From: Mesorhizobium huakuii
Lineage (GTDB): Bacteria; Pseudomonadota; Alphaproteobacteria; Rhizobiales; Rhizobiaceae
Direction: 5' to 3'
Assembly: GCF_014189455.1 (NCBI RefSeq)
Contig: NZ_CP050296.1
Span: forward strand, 2,104,001 to 2,168,000
DNA length: 64,000 nt
Shown here: positions 1 through 9,335 of the stretch, piece after piece
Layout of the letters: each line of letters starts with the position of its first letter
Numbering within the stretch: the stretch's first letter is position 1
Translations under genes and position numbers: made by a program
The notes under the pieces: generated by a model
Database searches by the model: none
What the model was told of the DNA's origin: nothing
Seen by the model: only the letters and a program-made list of their open reading frames with translations

Positions 1-90
1 CACCACCATCTTGGAGTCGAAGCCGAATTTCTCCTTCACCGACACCGTCGTGTCGGGCAGGTTGGCGATGTCGCGATCGACCTTGTTCAT
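1..90 (-). CDS. cobS: Cobaltochelatase subunit CobS, N-terminal fragment
   Basis: Only the first 30 codons lie in the window; the gene runs off the left edge. The start reads MNKVDRDIANLPDTTVSV, which resembles the N-terminus of the AAA+ cobaltochelatase subunit CobS of rhizobia (aerobic cobalamin pathway, cobalt insertion into hydrogenobyrinic acid a,c-diamide together with CobN and CobT). The upstream J-domain gene on the same strand and the bolA gene beyond it match the usual rhizobial neighbourhood of cobS, which strengthens the call. The Walker motifs lie outside the window, so the identification rests on the N-terminal pattern and synteny. Confidence 0.75.
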   Translation of the reverse strand, partial: MNKVDRDIANLPDTTVSVKEKFGFDSKMVV

Positions 91-213
91 ATCTCTCAAC
101 GTCTCCACGGGCGAAACGTCCCGTTTCGCCGGCAATCGATTTTGTTCGGGGGCGGTCTTAAAGCCTTTTCCAACCTTATGAAAGTTGGAAAACGACACAA
201 ACCATAGGGTCGC

Positions 214-843
214 TCAGCACAGGCCCGCCTGTTTGAGCACGCGATAGGCCTGCAGCACATCGCGGAACCGGTCTTCCGAACCTCTGTCGCCACCATTCGC
301 ATCCGGATGGTGACGTTTCACCAGTTCCTTATAGCGCGCCTTGATATCCTTGCCAGTCGCCTTTGTATCAAGGCCAAGCGTTTCCAGCGCCTTGGCCTCA
401 AGCGGCTTGGCCTTGCGCTCGCGCGCCTCGCGCGGATCCTTCGGCCCCTTGAAGAGGTCGAACGGGTCGCGCATGCGGTTGTAATAGCCGGCGCGGCCGG
501 AGCGCATCTGCGCCATATCGGGCGACGAACGCGTCGAGGCGCCATTGACGCCCATCTTCCAGGTCGGCCGGTGGCCGGTCATCGCTTCCTTCTGGAAACG
601 GGCGACTTCGGTGTCCGGCACGCCGGAAAAATAGTTGAAGCCCTTGTTGTACTCGCGCACATGGTCGAAGCAGAAGCGGAAATACTCGCCCTCCTTCATC
701 CGCCCGACCGGCGCGCGATGGGTACCGGCCTCCTTGCAGCCGTCCCACTGGCAGATCGGCGAGTGCGACTTCAGCTCCGCATCCTTCTCCGGGCGGATGC
801 GAATCTTCTCGAAATATTTGGGGTACGGCTTCATCTCACCCAT
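214..843 (-). CDS. J-domain (DnaJ-like) protein upstream of cobS
   Basis: Predicted 209-aa cytosolic co-chaperone. The J domain is at the C-terminus (about residues 150-209), with the HPD signature in RHHPDANGG, which would stimulate the ATPase of a DnaK partner. The N-terminal part has a cysteine pair motif (CQWDGC) and a later cysteine (FCFDH) that may bind metal. DnaJ zinc-finger and C-terminal substrate domains are absent, so it is not DnaJ itself. It lies 123 bp upstream of cobS on the same strand, an arrangement common in rhizobia, though I know of no proven role in cobalamin synthesis. An in-frame ATG three codons downstream is an alternative start. Confidence 0.85.
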   Translation of the reverse strand: MGEMKPYPKYFEKIRIRPEKDAELKSHSPICQWDGCKEAGTHRAPVGRMKEGEYFRFCFDHVREYNKGFNYFSGVPDTEVARFQKEAMTGHRPTWKMGVNGASTRSSPDMAQMRSGRAGYYNRMRDPFDLFKGPKDPREARERKAKPLEAKALETLGLDTKATGKDIKARYKELVKRHHPDANGGDRGSEDRFRDVLQAYRVLKQAGLC

Positions 844-1023
844 TTATGGGGCGTTCGCAGATGCGAAACAAGAATTGACATTTTCGCGATCATCGCCCTA
901 ACCGCTGAATCGCGGCTTAAAGCAGGCGAATAGCGGATTTAGTTGCGCGGCAGCGGCCCCTGTGGAACCGATTTCCGGTTTTCACGCTGGTGCGCCAGCC
1001 ATATGTGGTGAACGGAGACGACA

Positions 1024-1326
1024 ATGTCCATACAGGCGACCATGGAAGACAAGCTCAACAAGGCATTTTCGCCGGAGCGGCTGGTCATCATCAACGAAAG
1101 CCATCTCCACGCCGGCCATCACCACCATGGCTCCGACCATCACGGCGCCTATGACGGCACCGGCGAGACGCATTTTCGCGTCCGCCTCGTTTCTTCCACC
1201 TTTGCCGGCATGAGCCGCATTGACCGCCACCGCGCCGTCAACGAACTGCTCGCCGACGAATTGAAAGCCGGCGTGCACGCGCTGGCGATCGAACCGGCGG
1301 CGCCTGGTGAGAAGACCCGCTGGTAG
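1024..1326 (+). CDS. bolA: BolA family protein
   Basis: A 100-aa protein with the BolA fold. BolA proteins act with monothiol glutaredoxins in iron-sulfur cluster trafficking and in stress or morphology control. The family core is seen in the ETHFRVRLVSSTFAGMSRID segment, followed by the helix RHRAVNELLADEL. The loop before it is rich in histidine (HAGHHHHGSDHH, residues about 29-40), a likely metal-binding insertion. It is divergent from the J-domain gene, 180 bp away. A weak EcfG-like sequence (GGAAC at 964-968, CGCT at 985-988, 16-bp spacer) lies 35 bp before the start. Confidence 0.9.
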   Translation: MSIQATMEDKLNKAFSPERLVIINESHLHAGHHHHGSDHHGAYDGTGETHFRVRLVSSTFAGMSRIDRHRAVNELLADELKAGVHALAIEPAAPGEKTRW

Positions 1327-1357
1327 GCCGATCTGCCCCTAGCCTTTCGCGGCCCCT

Positions 1358-2911
1358 TCAGATCACCGCTTCGATCAGGAACGGCCCGCGCCGCGATAAG
1401 GCGCTGTCCAGCAGCACGTCGAACTGCTCGCATGTCTCGGCCCGCGCCGCTTCCACGCCCATGCCTTTGGCCAGCGACACCCAGTCTAGCGCGGGATGGT
1501 CGAGATCGAGCATGCGCCTGGCGTTCTCGCCGATCGCATTGACGCCGACATTCTTCATCTCGCCATGCAGGATCGCGTAGGTGCGGTTGGCAAAGACGAT
1601 CGTCACCACGTCGAGATTTTCCCGCGCCTGTGTCCACAGCCCCTGCACCGTGTACATGCCACTGCCATCGGCCTCCAGATTGATCACCTTGCGGTCGGGA
1701 CAGGCGATCGCCGCCCCGGTCGCCATCGGAATGCCGCCGCCGATCGATCCGCCAGTGCCCATCATGTAGTCATGCGGCGCGGCAAAGGCGGACAGGGCGA
1801 AGAAACGCCTGGCCGAGGTGACCGCCTCGTCGCAGACGATCGCATTGTCCGGCAGCTTGTGCGCCACCGACAGCGCGATGGCGTCGTCGGTGAGCTTGCC
1901 GCTCGGCGCAGCTTCGTCCGGGAAAGCGGTCGCAACCACCGTCCGCTGCGATGGTTTGACGCCGAGCTCATCGCGAAATGCCTCCAGCGCCGCATGCAGG
2001 TCCTGACCATGGGCGGCGAGCGTCAGCACCCGGCAGTCATCGCGGACGAGCCGTCCCGGTTTTTCCGGATAGGCGAAGAAGGCGACCGGCTCCTTGCCGC
2101 CGACCAGTACCAGCACGTCGATGTCGCTCAGCAACGCCGTTGCCGCATCGATTGGATAGGGGATGCGGGCCGGCGCGACACGCCCGCGCCCGCGTTGCAT
2201 GCGGGCGATCAGGACCTCGCTGAACAGGCGGATATCGCAGGCCGTCGAGATCTGGCCGGCGATCTCGAGCGCATCGGCCCGCGCGGCTCGCCCCCGAACG
2301 ATCATGCCGACACGCCCCGGAGCCGCACGGATCGCCGCGGCGGTCTCGCGTACGGCATCGACGTCGACACCCGGCGGCGGCGAAAGGACGACCTTGCCCG
2401 GCGACGCCGGGGCAGCGCCGCCCCATGCCGCATCCGCGGGCAGGATCAGCGTGGTGACGCCCGGAGGTGTGAGCGAGGCGCGGAAAGCCGCCTCCGTGGC
2501 CGGCTGGACATCTTCTGGCCCGGCGATGCGGCGAACCCAGTTGGACATCGGCGCCGCCAGGCCTTCGATGTCGCTGGTGAGCGGCGCATCAAGCGGCAGG
2601 TGGTAGGAGGCATGGTCGCCGACGATGTTGATCATCGGGCTGAACGCACGCCGGGCATTGTGCATGTTGGCCAGCCCATTGGCCAGGCCAGGGCCGGTAT
2701 GCAGCAAAGTCGCGGCCGGGCGGTCGGTCATGCGCGCATAGCCGTCGGCGGCACCGGTCACCACGCCCTCGAACAGGCCGAGCACGCAACGCATCTCGGG
2801 CTTGCGGTCGAGCGCGGCGACGAAATGCATTTCGGAGGTGCCGGGATTGGCGAAGCAGACCGTCACATCATTGGCCAGCAGCACATCACAAAGGACATCA
2901 GCGCCATTCAT
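1358..2911 (-). CDS. Thiamine-diphosphate-dependent enzyme, acetolactate-synthase-like
   Basis: About 517 aa with the three-domain layout of ThDP enzymes. The N-terminal Pyr domain has a catalytic glutamate candidate (GLFEGVVTGAADGYAR), the middle domain resembles the DHS-like fold, and the C-terminal PP domain carries the cofactor motif EADGSGMYTVQG followed by an asparagine (FANRTYA). Such enzymes act on 2-oxoacids (acetolactate synthase, benzoylformate decarboxylase and relatives); the substrate cannot be read from sequence. It stands apart from any ilvN small subunit, so a role in branched-chain synthesis is not supported. The ATG at 2911 is chosen because GGGAG lies nine bases upstream; a longer start at 2962 lacks such a site. 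Confidence 0.8.
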   Translation of the reverse strand: MNGADVLCDVLLANDVTVCFANPGTSEMHFVAALDRKPEMRCVLGLFEGVVTGAADGYARMTDRPAATLLHTGPGLANGLANMHNARRAFSPMINIVGDHASYHLPLDAPLTSDIEGLAAPMSNWVRRIAGPEDVQPATEAAFRASLTPPGVTTLILPADAAWGGAAPASPGKVVLSPPPGVDVDAVRETAAAIRAAPGRVGMIVRGRAARADALEIAGQISTACDIRLFSEVLIARMQRGRGRVAPARIPYPIDAATALLSDIDVLVLVGGKEPVAFFAYPEKPGRLVRDDCRVLTLAAHGQDLHAALEAFRDELGVKPSQRTVVATAFPDEAAPSGKLTDDAIALSVAHKLPDNAIVCDEAVTSARRFFALSAFAAPHDYMMGTGGSIGGGIPMATGAAIACPDRKVINLEADGSGMYTVQGLWTQARENLDVVTIVFANRTYAILHGEMKNVGVNAIGENARRMLDLDHPALDWVSLAKGMGVEAARAETCEQFDVLLDSALSRRGPFLIEAVI

Positions 2912-3030
2912 GCAATTTTTCTCCCAATCATGAGGACCAATTGCACTCACGAATGTCCGCACGGCAATATCCCGCCGCCGCTTTTGGCATGATCCAGTTA
3001 AAGGGATAGGCGAGCGGAAGTCGGCGGGGA

Positions 3031-3837
3031 TCAGCCGACCGTCGATTTCAGGAATGCCAGGGCTGCGGCGGTCAGCGCATCACCATCTTCGCCGAAATCG
3101 CGGTTGATCGACATATGCGTATAGGCACTGCCGTCGAACAGGGTGACTTTGGTCCCGGTGGCGCGAAGGCGCTCGGCAAAGGCTTTCGAATCCTCGCCAC
3201 GGCCTGAAGCCCCGGAATAGGCGATGAAAGTCGGCGGATGCTTGCGGCCATCGACAAAGCTGGCCGGCGACAGTGCTGCCCATTGCGAAGGGTCGGAAAA
3301 TACCCTTGCATAGGCCCGCACCATGCCGCCATTTTTCTCAAGTGCCGCAAGATCATAGGCCCTGGTATCGTCGAGCAGCAGCCCGGCGACGCCGGGCAGC
3401 CCGCCGCGCATGCCGGTTAACGCAATCAGGTGGCAACCGGCCGAATGGCCCATGCCGACAATGCGGTTTGGGTCGCCGCCATGCCCGGCAATGTTGGCCC
3501 TGACATAGGCATAGGCATTTTCCACGTCCCCGGCCTGGGTCGCGACATCGGCCTCCGGCAGCATGCGATAGTCGATCGAGACGAAGCAGAAGCCGTTGGC
3601 GAGCAGGAAAGCCGGCTTGGCACCCACCTGGCTGCGCTTGCCGAACTCCCAGGCCCCGCCATGGACAAAGAAGACGACAGGCAGGTTTTTCGCACCATCG
3701 GGCGCGTAGACATCGAGCTTGGCCGGACCGTAGTCGAAGGTTTTTTGCGCGGGTTGGCGCGCGCGCCACGCGGCCGATGCTCCCAATGGCAGCACCGCCG
3801 CCACCGAGGCCAGAATGAAGCTTCGTCGATCGATCAT
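3031..3837 (-). CDS. Secreted alpha/beta-hydrolase (BD-FAE / lipase-like esterase)
   Basis: A 268-aa hydrolase. The N-terminus has a basic region then a hydrophobic stretch (MIDRRSFILASVAAVLPLGA), which looks like an export signal and is possibly of Tat type. The oxyanion-hole motif HGGAW (about residue 59), the nucleophile elbow GHSAG (about 129) and a C-terminal histidine (YTHMSI) match the esterase/lipase group of the hormone-sensitive-lipase and feruloyl-esterase type. The natural substrate is unknown. It is 119 bp upstream of the ThDP enzyme on the same strand and could be co-transcribed with it. Confidence 0.8.
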   Translation of the reverse strand: MIDRRSFILASVAAVLPLGASAAWRARQPAQKTFDYGPAKLDVYAPDGAKNLPVVFFVHGGAWEFGKRSQVGAKPAFLLANGFCFVSIDYRMLPEADVATQAGDVENAYAYVRANIAGHGGDPNRIVGMGHSAGCHLIALTGMRGGLPGVAGLLLDDTRAYDLAALEKNGGMVRAYARVFSDPSQWAALSPASFVDGRKHPPTFIAYSGASGRGEDSKAFAERLRATGTKVTLFDGSAYTHMSINRDFGEDGDALTAAALAFLKSTVG

Positions 3838-4275
3838 CGTGGTCTCCCGACCGTGTAGCCAACAGTGCCCGCAGGCACCGCGAGCGTCCAGTTAAGGATT
3901 GGTAGTGCTTAGCGGTCTGCCTCGGCGATCGACCATCGATGCGGACCTCAAGCTTTGGGGACTCGTCCGTTATAGAGGAGGCTGGATCAGCCGGGCTTCG
4001 TTGAACTCGCATCGGATCGCAACGCCGATTCAGGCCGCATCAATGCACTGCCCTTGTCGTTCAGCTCACGAAATCAATATCTACCCCTTGACGGCCTCAT
4101 CTGGCCATCACCACTTAAGTATTTGGACAGGAATTTCAGTGACATGGGTGGGTGTCCCAGGTCTCAATGACAGACGCGCACGCTCTCCTTCATGTGAAGG
4201 AACCCTAATGCGTTGCGGCAGTTGAATATATGATGAGCCAGCCGGCAGCCAGAACGGCTCTGAGGGCAAAGTATC
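3838..4275. other. Long intergenic region before prkA
   Basis: This 438-bp gap holds no convincing gene: the open frame at 3899-4225 lacks a ribosome binding site and recognisable protein features. The only clear signal is the candidate EcfG promoter at its right end (annotated separately). It presumably contains the promoter for the leftward esterase and the leader of the rightward stress operon. Confidence 0.6.
4199..4223 (+). promoter_or_regulatory. Candidate EcfG (general stress sigma factor) promoter
   Basis: GGAAC at 4199-4203 and AGTT at 4220-4223 are separated by 16 bp. The alphaproteobacterial EcfG/RpoE2 consensus is GGAAC-N16/17-cGTT, so one base differs (A for C). The -10 box lies about 50 bp before the prkA start, a suitable distance. 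The downstream operon is a known type of stress/starvation operon, which fits. Predicted from sequence only. Confidence 0.55.
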
Positions 4276-6225
4276 ATGCGCGAGAATCAGTCCGACGTCT
4301 TCGATCTGTTTTCGGAGATTTATGCGAACGCGGCCCAGGAAGAAATCAGCCTCCAGCAGTATCTCCTTGCTTGCCGAGAGGACAAATCAATGTATGCCTC
4401 GGCGCCTGAACGGATGGTCGAGGCAATCGGCGAGCCGAACCTGGTCGACACCAGCAAGGATGAACGGCTCGGCCGCATTTTCTCGAACCGCACCGTTAAG
4501 ATCTATCCCTCCTTCTCCGACTTCTACGGAATGGAGGAAACGATCGAGCGCATCGCCGGGTATTTCCGCTACGCGTCCCAGGGACTCGAGGAGCGCAAGC
4601 AGATCCTCTACCTCCTTGGCCCTGTCGGCGGCGGTAAATCCTCTCTGGCCGAACGGCTGAAGAAATTGATGGAGCTGCGCCCGATCTACACGCTGAAGGT
4701 CGGTAACCAGATCAGCCCGGTTTTCGAATCGCCACTTGGCCTTTTCCATCCCGATCGCATGGGCGACCTGCTGGAGGATAAATACGGCATAGCCCGACGC
4801 CGGCTGAACGGGCTCATCTCACCATGGGCGGCCAAGCGGCTCGACGAACTGTCCGGCGACATTTCCAAATTCAGCGTGGTCAAGTTGATGCCTTCGCGGC
4901 TGCGCCAGATCGGCATTGCCAAGACAGAGCCCGGCGACGAGAACAATCAGGATGTCTCGGCCCTGGTTGGCAAGGTCGACATCAGACAACTGGAAAATTT
5001 CAGCCAGTCCGATCCGGACGCCTATTCCTACAGCGGCGGACTGAACCGGACCACGCAAGGCCTGCTCGAATTCGTCGAGATGTTCAAGGCGCCTATCAAG
5101 GTCCTGCATCCGTTGCTGACGGCGACCCAGGAAGGCAGCTACAACGGCACCGAGAATTTCGGCGCCTTTCCCTATCAGGGCATCATCATTGCCCATTCCA
5201 ACGAATCGGAATGGCAACAGTTCAAGAACAACAGGAACAACGAGGCCTTTCTCGACCGCATCCTCGTGGTCAAGGTGCCGTATTGCCTGCGGATCACCGA
5301 AGAGAGGCAGATCTATGAAAAGCTGCTGCGCGAGAGCGACTTGGCCACCAGCCCCTGCGCACCCGAAGTGCTGGACATTCTCAGCCGATTCACGGTCTCG
5401 ACCCGCCTTGCCGAGCACGACAATTCGCCGCTCTACACCAAGATGCGCGCCTATGACGGCGAGAACCTCAAGGAGGTCGATCCCAAGGCGAAGTCGGTCC
5501 AGGAATATCGCGATACCGCCGGCGTCGACGAAGGCATGACCGGCGTCAGTACACGCTTCGCCTTCAAGATCCTGTCGCAGACATTCAACTACGACACCAA
5601 GGAGGTGGCTGCCGATCCCGTGCATCTGATCTACATCCTGGAGGAGGCGATCAAGCGCGAGCAGTTTCCAAAGGAAACGGAAGCTGCCTATCTCGACTTC
5701 ATCAAGTCGGAACTGGCAACGCGCTATGCCGAGTTCATCGGCCACGAAATCCAGAAGGCCTATCTGGAATCATACAGCGAGTATGGCCAGAACCTCTTCG
5801 ACCGTTACATCGCCTATGCCGATGCCTGGATTGAGGATCAGGACTACAAGGATTCCGATACGGGCCAGATTCTCAATCGCGAGGTATTGGACAAGGAATT
5901 GTCGCAGGTCGAGAAACCAGCCGGCATCGCCAATCCCAAGGACTTCCGCAATGAAGTGGTCAAATTCACGCTGCGTGCCCGGGCGCGAAACCACGGCCGC
6001 AACCCATCGTGGACAGGTTATGAGAAACTTCGCGAGGTCATCGAGAAGCGCATGTTCGGCCAGGTCGAAGACCTCTTGCCGGTGATCAGTTTCGGCTCCA
6101 AGCAGGACAGCGTCACGGAAAAGCGGCACAATGAATTCGTGCAGCGCATGGTGGAACGCGGCTACACCGAGCGGCAGGTGCGCCGGCTTGTCGACTGGTA
6201 CATGCGCGTGAACAAGGCGGGTTGA
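4276..6225 (+). CDS. prkA: PrkA family serine protein kinase
   Basis: A 649-aa protein of the same length as E. coli YeaG and Bacillus PrkA. The Walker A motif GPVGGGKS is at residues 115-122, in an N-terminal AAA-type PrkA domain; the C-terminal half is the PrkA kinase-like domain. Related proteins are serine kinases (or AAA proteases) that respond to nitrogen starvation and stationary phase. It is first in a three-gene unit with yeaH (18 bp gap) and spoVR, a grouping conserved across proteobacteria that indicates joint function. Expression is probably from the EcfG-type promoter just upstream. Confidence 0.95.
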   Translation: MRENQSDVFDLFSEIYANAAQEEISLQQYLLACREDKSMYASAPERMVEAIGEPNLVDTSKDERLGRIFSNRTVKIYPSFSDFYGMEETIERIAGYFRYASQGLEERKQILYLLGPVGGGKSSLAERLKKLMELRPIYTLKVGNQISPVFESPLGLFHPDRMGDLLEDKYGIARRRLNGLISPWAAKRLDELSGDISKFSVVKLMPSRLRQIGIAKTEPGDENNQDVSALVGKVDIRQLENFSQSDPDAYSYSGGLNRTTQGLLEFVEMFKAPIKVLHPLLTATQEGSYNGTENFGAFPYQGIIIAHSNESEWQQFKNNRNNEAFLDRILVVKVPYCLRITEERQIYEKLLRESDLATSPCAPEVLDILSRFTVSTRLAEHDNSPLYTKMRAYDGENLKEVDPKAKSVQEYRDTAGVDEGMTGVSTRFAFKILSQTFNYDTKEVAADPVHLIYILEEAIKREQFPKETEAAYLDFIKSELATRYAEFIGHEIQKAYLESYSEYGQNLFDRYIAYADAWIEDQDYKDSDTGQILNREVLDKELSQVEKPAGIANPKDFRNEVVKFTLRARARNHGRNPSWTGYEKLREVIEKRMFGQVEDLLPVISFGSKQDSVTEKRHNEFVQRMVERGYTERQVRRLVDWYMRVNKAG

Positions 6226-6243
6226 GAAAGCCCGAATGGTTCC

Positions 6244-7556
6244 ATGCCTATCTTTATCGACCGTCGCCTGAATCCGAAGGACAAAAGCCTGGGCAATCGC
6301 CAGCGCTTCGTCAGGCGCGCGCGGGAAGAGCTCAAGCGGAGCATTCGCGATCAGATCCGCATCGGCAGGATCGCAGACGTGGATGCCGAGCACGCCGTGC
6401 CCATGCCCGAAAGAGGCACGGGCGAGCCGGCCTTCAACAACGCCAGGAACGGCGGCAGGCGCCAGCACATCCTGCCGGGCAATAGGCATTTCTCCCCTGG
6501 AGACCTGATCCCCAAGCCCGGCCAGGGCGTCGGCGCCGGGGCGTCGTCCCCGGGAAACACGGCGTCTGAAGACGACTTTCGTTTCGTGCTGTCACGCGAA
6601 GAGGTGCTCGATCTTTTTTCGAGGATCTCGAACTCCCGGATATGGTCAAGCTCAACCTCAAGGAAATCCTTGCCTTCAAGCCGCGCCGGGCTGGCTTCGC
6701 CGCCACCGGTTCACCGACCAACATCAATGTTGGGCGCACGATGCGTAACAGCCACGGCCGGCGCATCGCGCTGAGGCGCCCTAAGCAGGAGGAGTTGGAC
6801 GCGATCCTCGAGGAAATCGCCATGCTTGAGTTGGTGCCATCCAGCGCAGCGGCGCACCAGCGCATTGCGGCATTGCGGCAGGAGCTTGACCGGTTGGAGC
6901 GGCGGCGCAGGCGAATTGCCTTTGTCGATCCTGTCGACATCCGATTCAACCGCTTCGATCCCCAGCCTGTGCCGAACGCCAATGCCGTCATGTTCTGTCT
7001 GATGGATGTGTCCGGGTCCATGGGCGAGCGCGAAAAGGATCTGGCCAAGCGCTTCTTCGTGCTGCTGCACCTGTTCTTGAAACGGCGCTATGACCGCATC
7101 GAGATCGTCTTCATCCGCCATACCCACGAGGCGCAGGAGGTTGACGAGGAGACGTTCTTCAATTGCACGCAAAGCGGCGGTACCATCGTTTCCACCGCGC
7201 TCGAGGAAATGCATCGCATCATCAGGCAGCGATATCCGCCCAGCGAGTGGAACATCTATGCCGCCCAGGCCTCTGACGGAGACAATTCCGTCACCGATTC
7301 CGAGCGCTGCATAGCCCTGCTCGACGGGAAGCTCATGCGGCTGTGCCAGTATTTTGCCTACGTCGAGATTATCGACAAGCGCGAAGCCCATATCTTCGGC
7401 ACGACCGAAAACGGGACATCGCTATGGCGTGCCTATAGCGCGATCGACCTGAAATGGTCGAACTTCCAGATGAGCCGCATCGCCACGCCCGCCGATATTT
7501 ACCCGGTCTTTCGCCAGCTCTTCGGCAAACAGCCTGCTGTCCTTAAGAGAGCGTGA
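6244..7556 (+). CDS. yeaH: YeaH/YhbH family (DUF444) protein, split by an apparent -1 frameshift
   Basis: Partner of PrkA and SpoVR, with a von Willebrand A-like domain (CLMDVSGSMGE, a MIDAS-type motif). The gene is in two frames. The first, from ATG 6244, gives MPIFIDRRLNPKDKS up to VLDLF; the second continues with the family sequence DLELPDMVKLNLKEI and is open through 7556, with its first ATG at 6642. The switch lies at a run of six T (6614-6619). Seven T would restore one frame of about 437 codons, close to the 427 aa of E. coli YeaH. It may be a sequencing error, a true mutation, or slippage. If real, the protein is truncated, or only the C-terminal part (304 aa) is made. Confidence 0.85.
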
Positions 7557-7565
7557 GAGGGGCCG

Positions 7566-9107
7566 ATGGCCAGACAAGCCGGTAAATCCGATCTGCTTTT
7601 TTCCGGATCCGACTGGGATTTTACGAAATTGTCGCGGACCTATGACGCGATCGAGGCAATCGCGGTCGAAGAGCTTCATCTCGATACCTATCCCGTGCAG
7701 ATGGAGATCATCTCCTCCCAACAGATGCTCGACGCTTACTCGTCAGTCGGTATGCCACTGATGTACCACCACTGGTCTTTCGGCAAACACTTCCTCTACC
7801 AGGACCTGCTCTATCGCAAAGGCGGGCGCGGGCTTGCCTATGAACTGGTCATCAATTCCAATCCCTGCATCGTCTATCTGATGGAGGAAAACACCATGGC
7901 CCTGCAGGCCTTGGTGACGGCTCATGCCGCGCTCGGGCATAACCATTTCTTCAAGAACAATCATTTGTTCAAGCAGTGGACGGACGCTGGGGCGATCCTC
8001 AGCTACCTGGACTTCGCCAAGAGCTACATTGCTCGTTGCGAGGAGCGGCACGGTCTCGCTACCGTCGAGGCTGTCCTCGATTCCACCCACGCGCTGATGG
8101 AACAGGGCGTGTTCCGCTATCGCCGGCCACCGAAGCTGTCGTCGGAACGGCAGCGCGAAGGGCTTCGCGAGCGTCTCGAATACGAAGAGCGCTCCTACAA
8201 CGATTTGTGGCGCACGCTGCCGCCTTCGCAGCAAAGGGTCAAGGACAAGGCCCAAGACCCGGAGTGGAAGAAATCGCTCAACCTGCCCGAGGAAAACCTG
8301 CTCTATTTCCTGGAAAAGAACAGCCCGATTCTGGATCCCTGGCAGCGTGAGATCATCAGGATCGTTCGTGTCATAGCACAATATTTTTATCCGCAACGGC
8401 AAACACAGGTGATGAACGAGGGCTGCGCCACCTTCGTGCACTATACGTTGATGAACATGCTGTTCGACCGCGGCCGGATCAGCGAGGGCGCCATGCTCGA
8501 AATCCTGCGCAATCATTCCAACGTGATCTTCCAGCCGGCGTTCGACGATCCGCGCTTTTCCGGCATCAACCCCTACGCTCTCGGCCTCGACATGATGCAG
8601 GACATTCAGCGCATCTCGACCGAGCCGACGGCCGAGGATCGGGATTGGTTTCCCAACATCGCCGGCCGCGGAAACTGGCGCGAGGTCCTGCTCGACGCAT
8701 GGGCAGAGCACCGCGACGAGTCCTTCATCCGCCAATACCTCAGCCCGGCCCTGATCCGGAAGTGGCGGTTTTTTGTGCTCGGTGACGTTGCCGACCAACC
8801 GCATTTTCAGGTTGCCTCGATCCACAACGAGCGCGGCTATGAAAAGATACGCGCCGCGCTTGCTCACAGCTACGATGTCGGCGCGAACCGACCGGACATT
8901 CAGGTGGTGGATGTCGATCTGCTCGGCGACCGGCATTTGCGACTGCAGCACAAGGTGAATCACGGCATCCTTCTCGAGGATGCCAGCCGTGACGCCACGC
9001 TTCGTCACATCCGGAGGCTTTGGGGTTATGAGGTCAGTTTGGCGGCTGTCGACGCTGAGACGGGGCTGACGATCCACGAACGCTCGACGAGCCAGATCGC
9101 AGAATGA
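7566..9107 (+). CDS. spoVR: SpoVR family protein
   Basis: A 513-aa member of the SpoVR/YcgB family (E. coli YcgB is 510 aa). The family is recognised from the N-terminal segments around HHWSFGKHF and the ELVINSNPCIVYLMEENT region. Its biochemical role is not known; in Bacillus it affects spore cortex, but in proteobacteria it travels with prkA-yeaH and is induced in stationary phase. It begins nine bases after yeaH, in the same operon. A dispersed repeat follows its stop codon about 100 bp downstream, where transcription from the opposite strand also ends. Confidence 0.95.
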   Translation: MARQAGKSDLLFSGSDWDFTKLSRTYDAIEAIAVEELHLDTYPVQMEIISSQQMLDAYSSVGMPLMYHHWSFGKHFLYQDLLYRKGGRGLAYELVINSNPCIVYLMEENTMALQALVTAHAALGHNHFFKNNHLFKQWTDAGAILSYLDFAKSYIARCEERHGLATVEAVLDSTHALMEQGVFRYRRPPKLSSERQREGLRERLEYEERSYNDLWRTLPPSQQRVKDKAQDPEWKKSLNLPEENLLYFLEKNSPILDPWQREIIRIVRVIAQYFYPQRQTQVMNEGCATFVHYTLMNMLFDRGRISEGAMLEILRNHSNVIFQPAFDDPRFSGINPYALGLDMMQDIQRISTEPTAEDRDWFPNIAGRGNWREVLLDAWAEHRDESFIRQYLSPALIRKWRFFVLGDVADQPHFQVASIHNERGYEKIRAALAHSYDVGANRPDIQVVDVDLLGDRHLRLQHKVNHGILLEDASRDATLRHIRRLWGYEVSLAAVDAETGLTIHERSTSQIAE

Positions 9108-9206
9108 GGCTCGGTGGTTGCGCTGGTCCTCACGGCTCTCGGCCTGACGCATGTCGCCCAAAAGTGCGCAGCGGCGGGACAAACGACAGGCATAAAAACA
9201 AGGGCT

Positions 9207-9335
9207 TTAGAACAATTCCAGGAAAAGTGTGAAACGGTTTTCCCGGGAAAAGCGCATAGCGCTTTCCCTTGGGAATTGCGTCAAAACAAAGAGTTAGAGC
9301 GGTTCGCCGTTTCCGTGAAACGGTGAACTGCTCTA
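9207..9335. repeat. Dispersed palindromic repeat, copy 1 (long variant)
   Basis: One of three related copies (also 26009-26114 and, inverted, 39618-39723). It begins with AACAATTCCAGGAAAAGTG, contains GGAATTGCGTCAAAACAA and ends in a long hairpin with left arm AGAGCGGTTCGCCGTTTC (9296-9313). This copy carries an extra nested hairpin (about 9241-9272) that the other two lack. It lies between convergent spoVR and the CBS-protein gene, and its last bases supply the TAG stop codon of the latter. It could act as a bidirectional terminator or mRNA 3'-end stabiliser. Confidence 0.9.
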
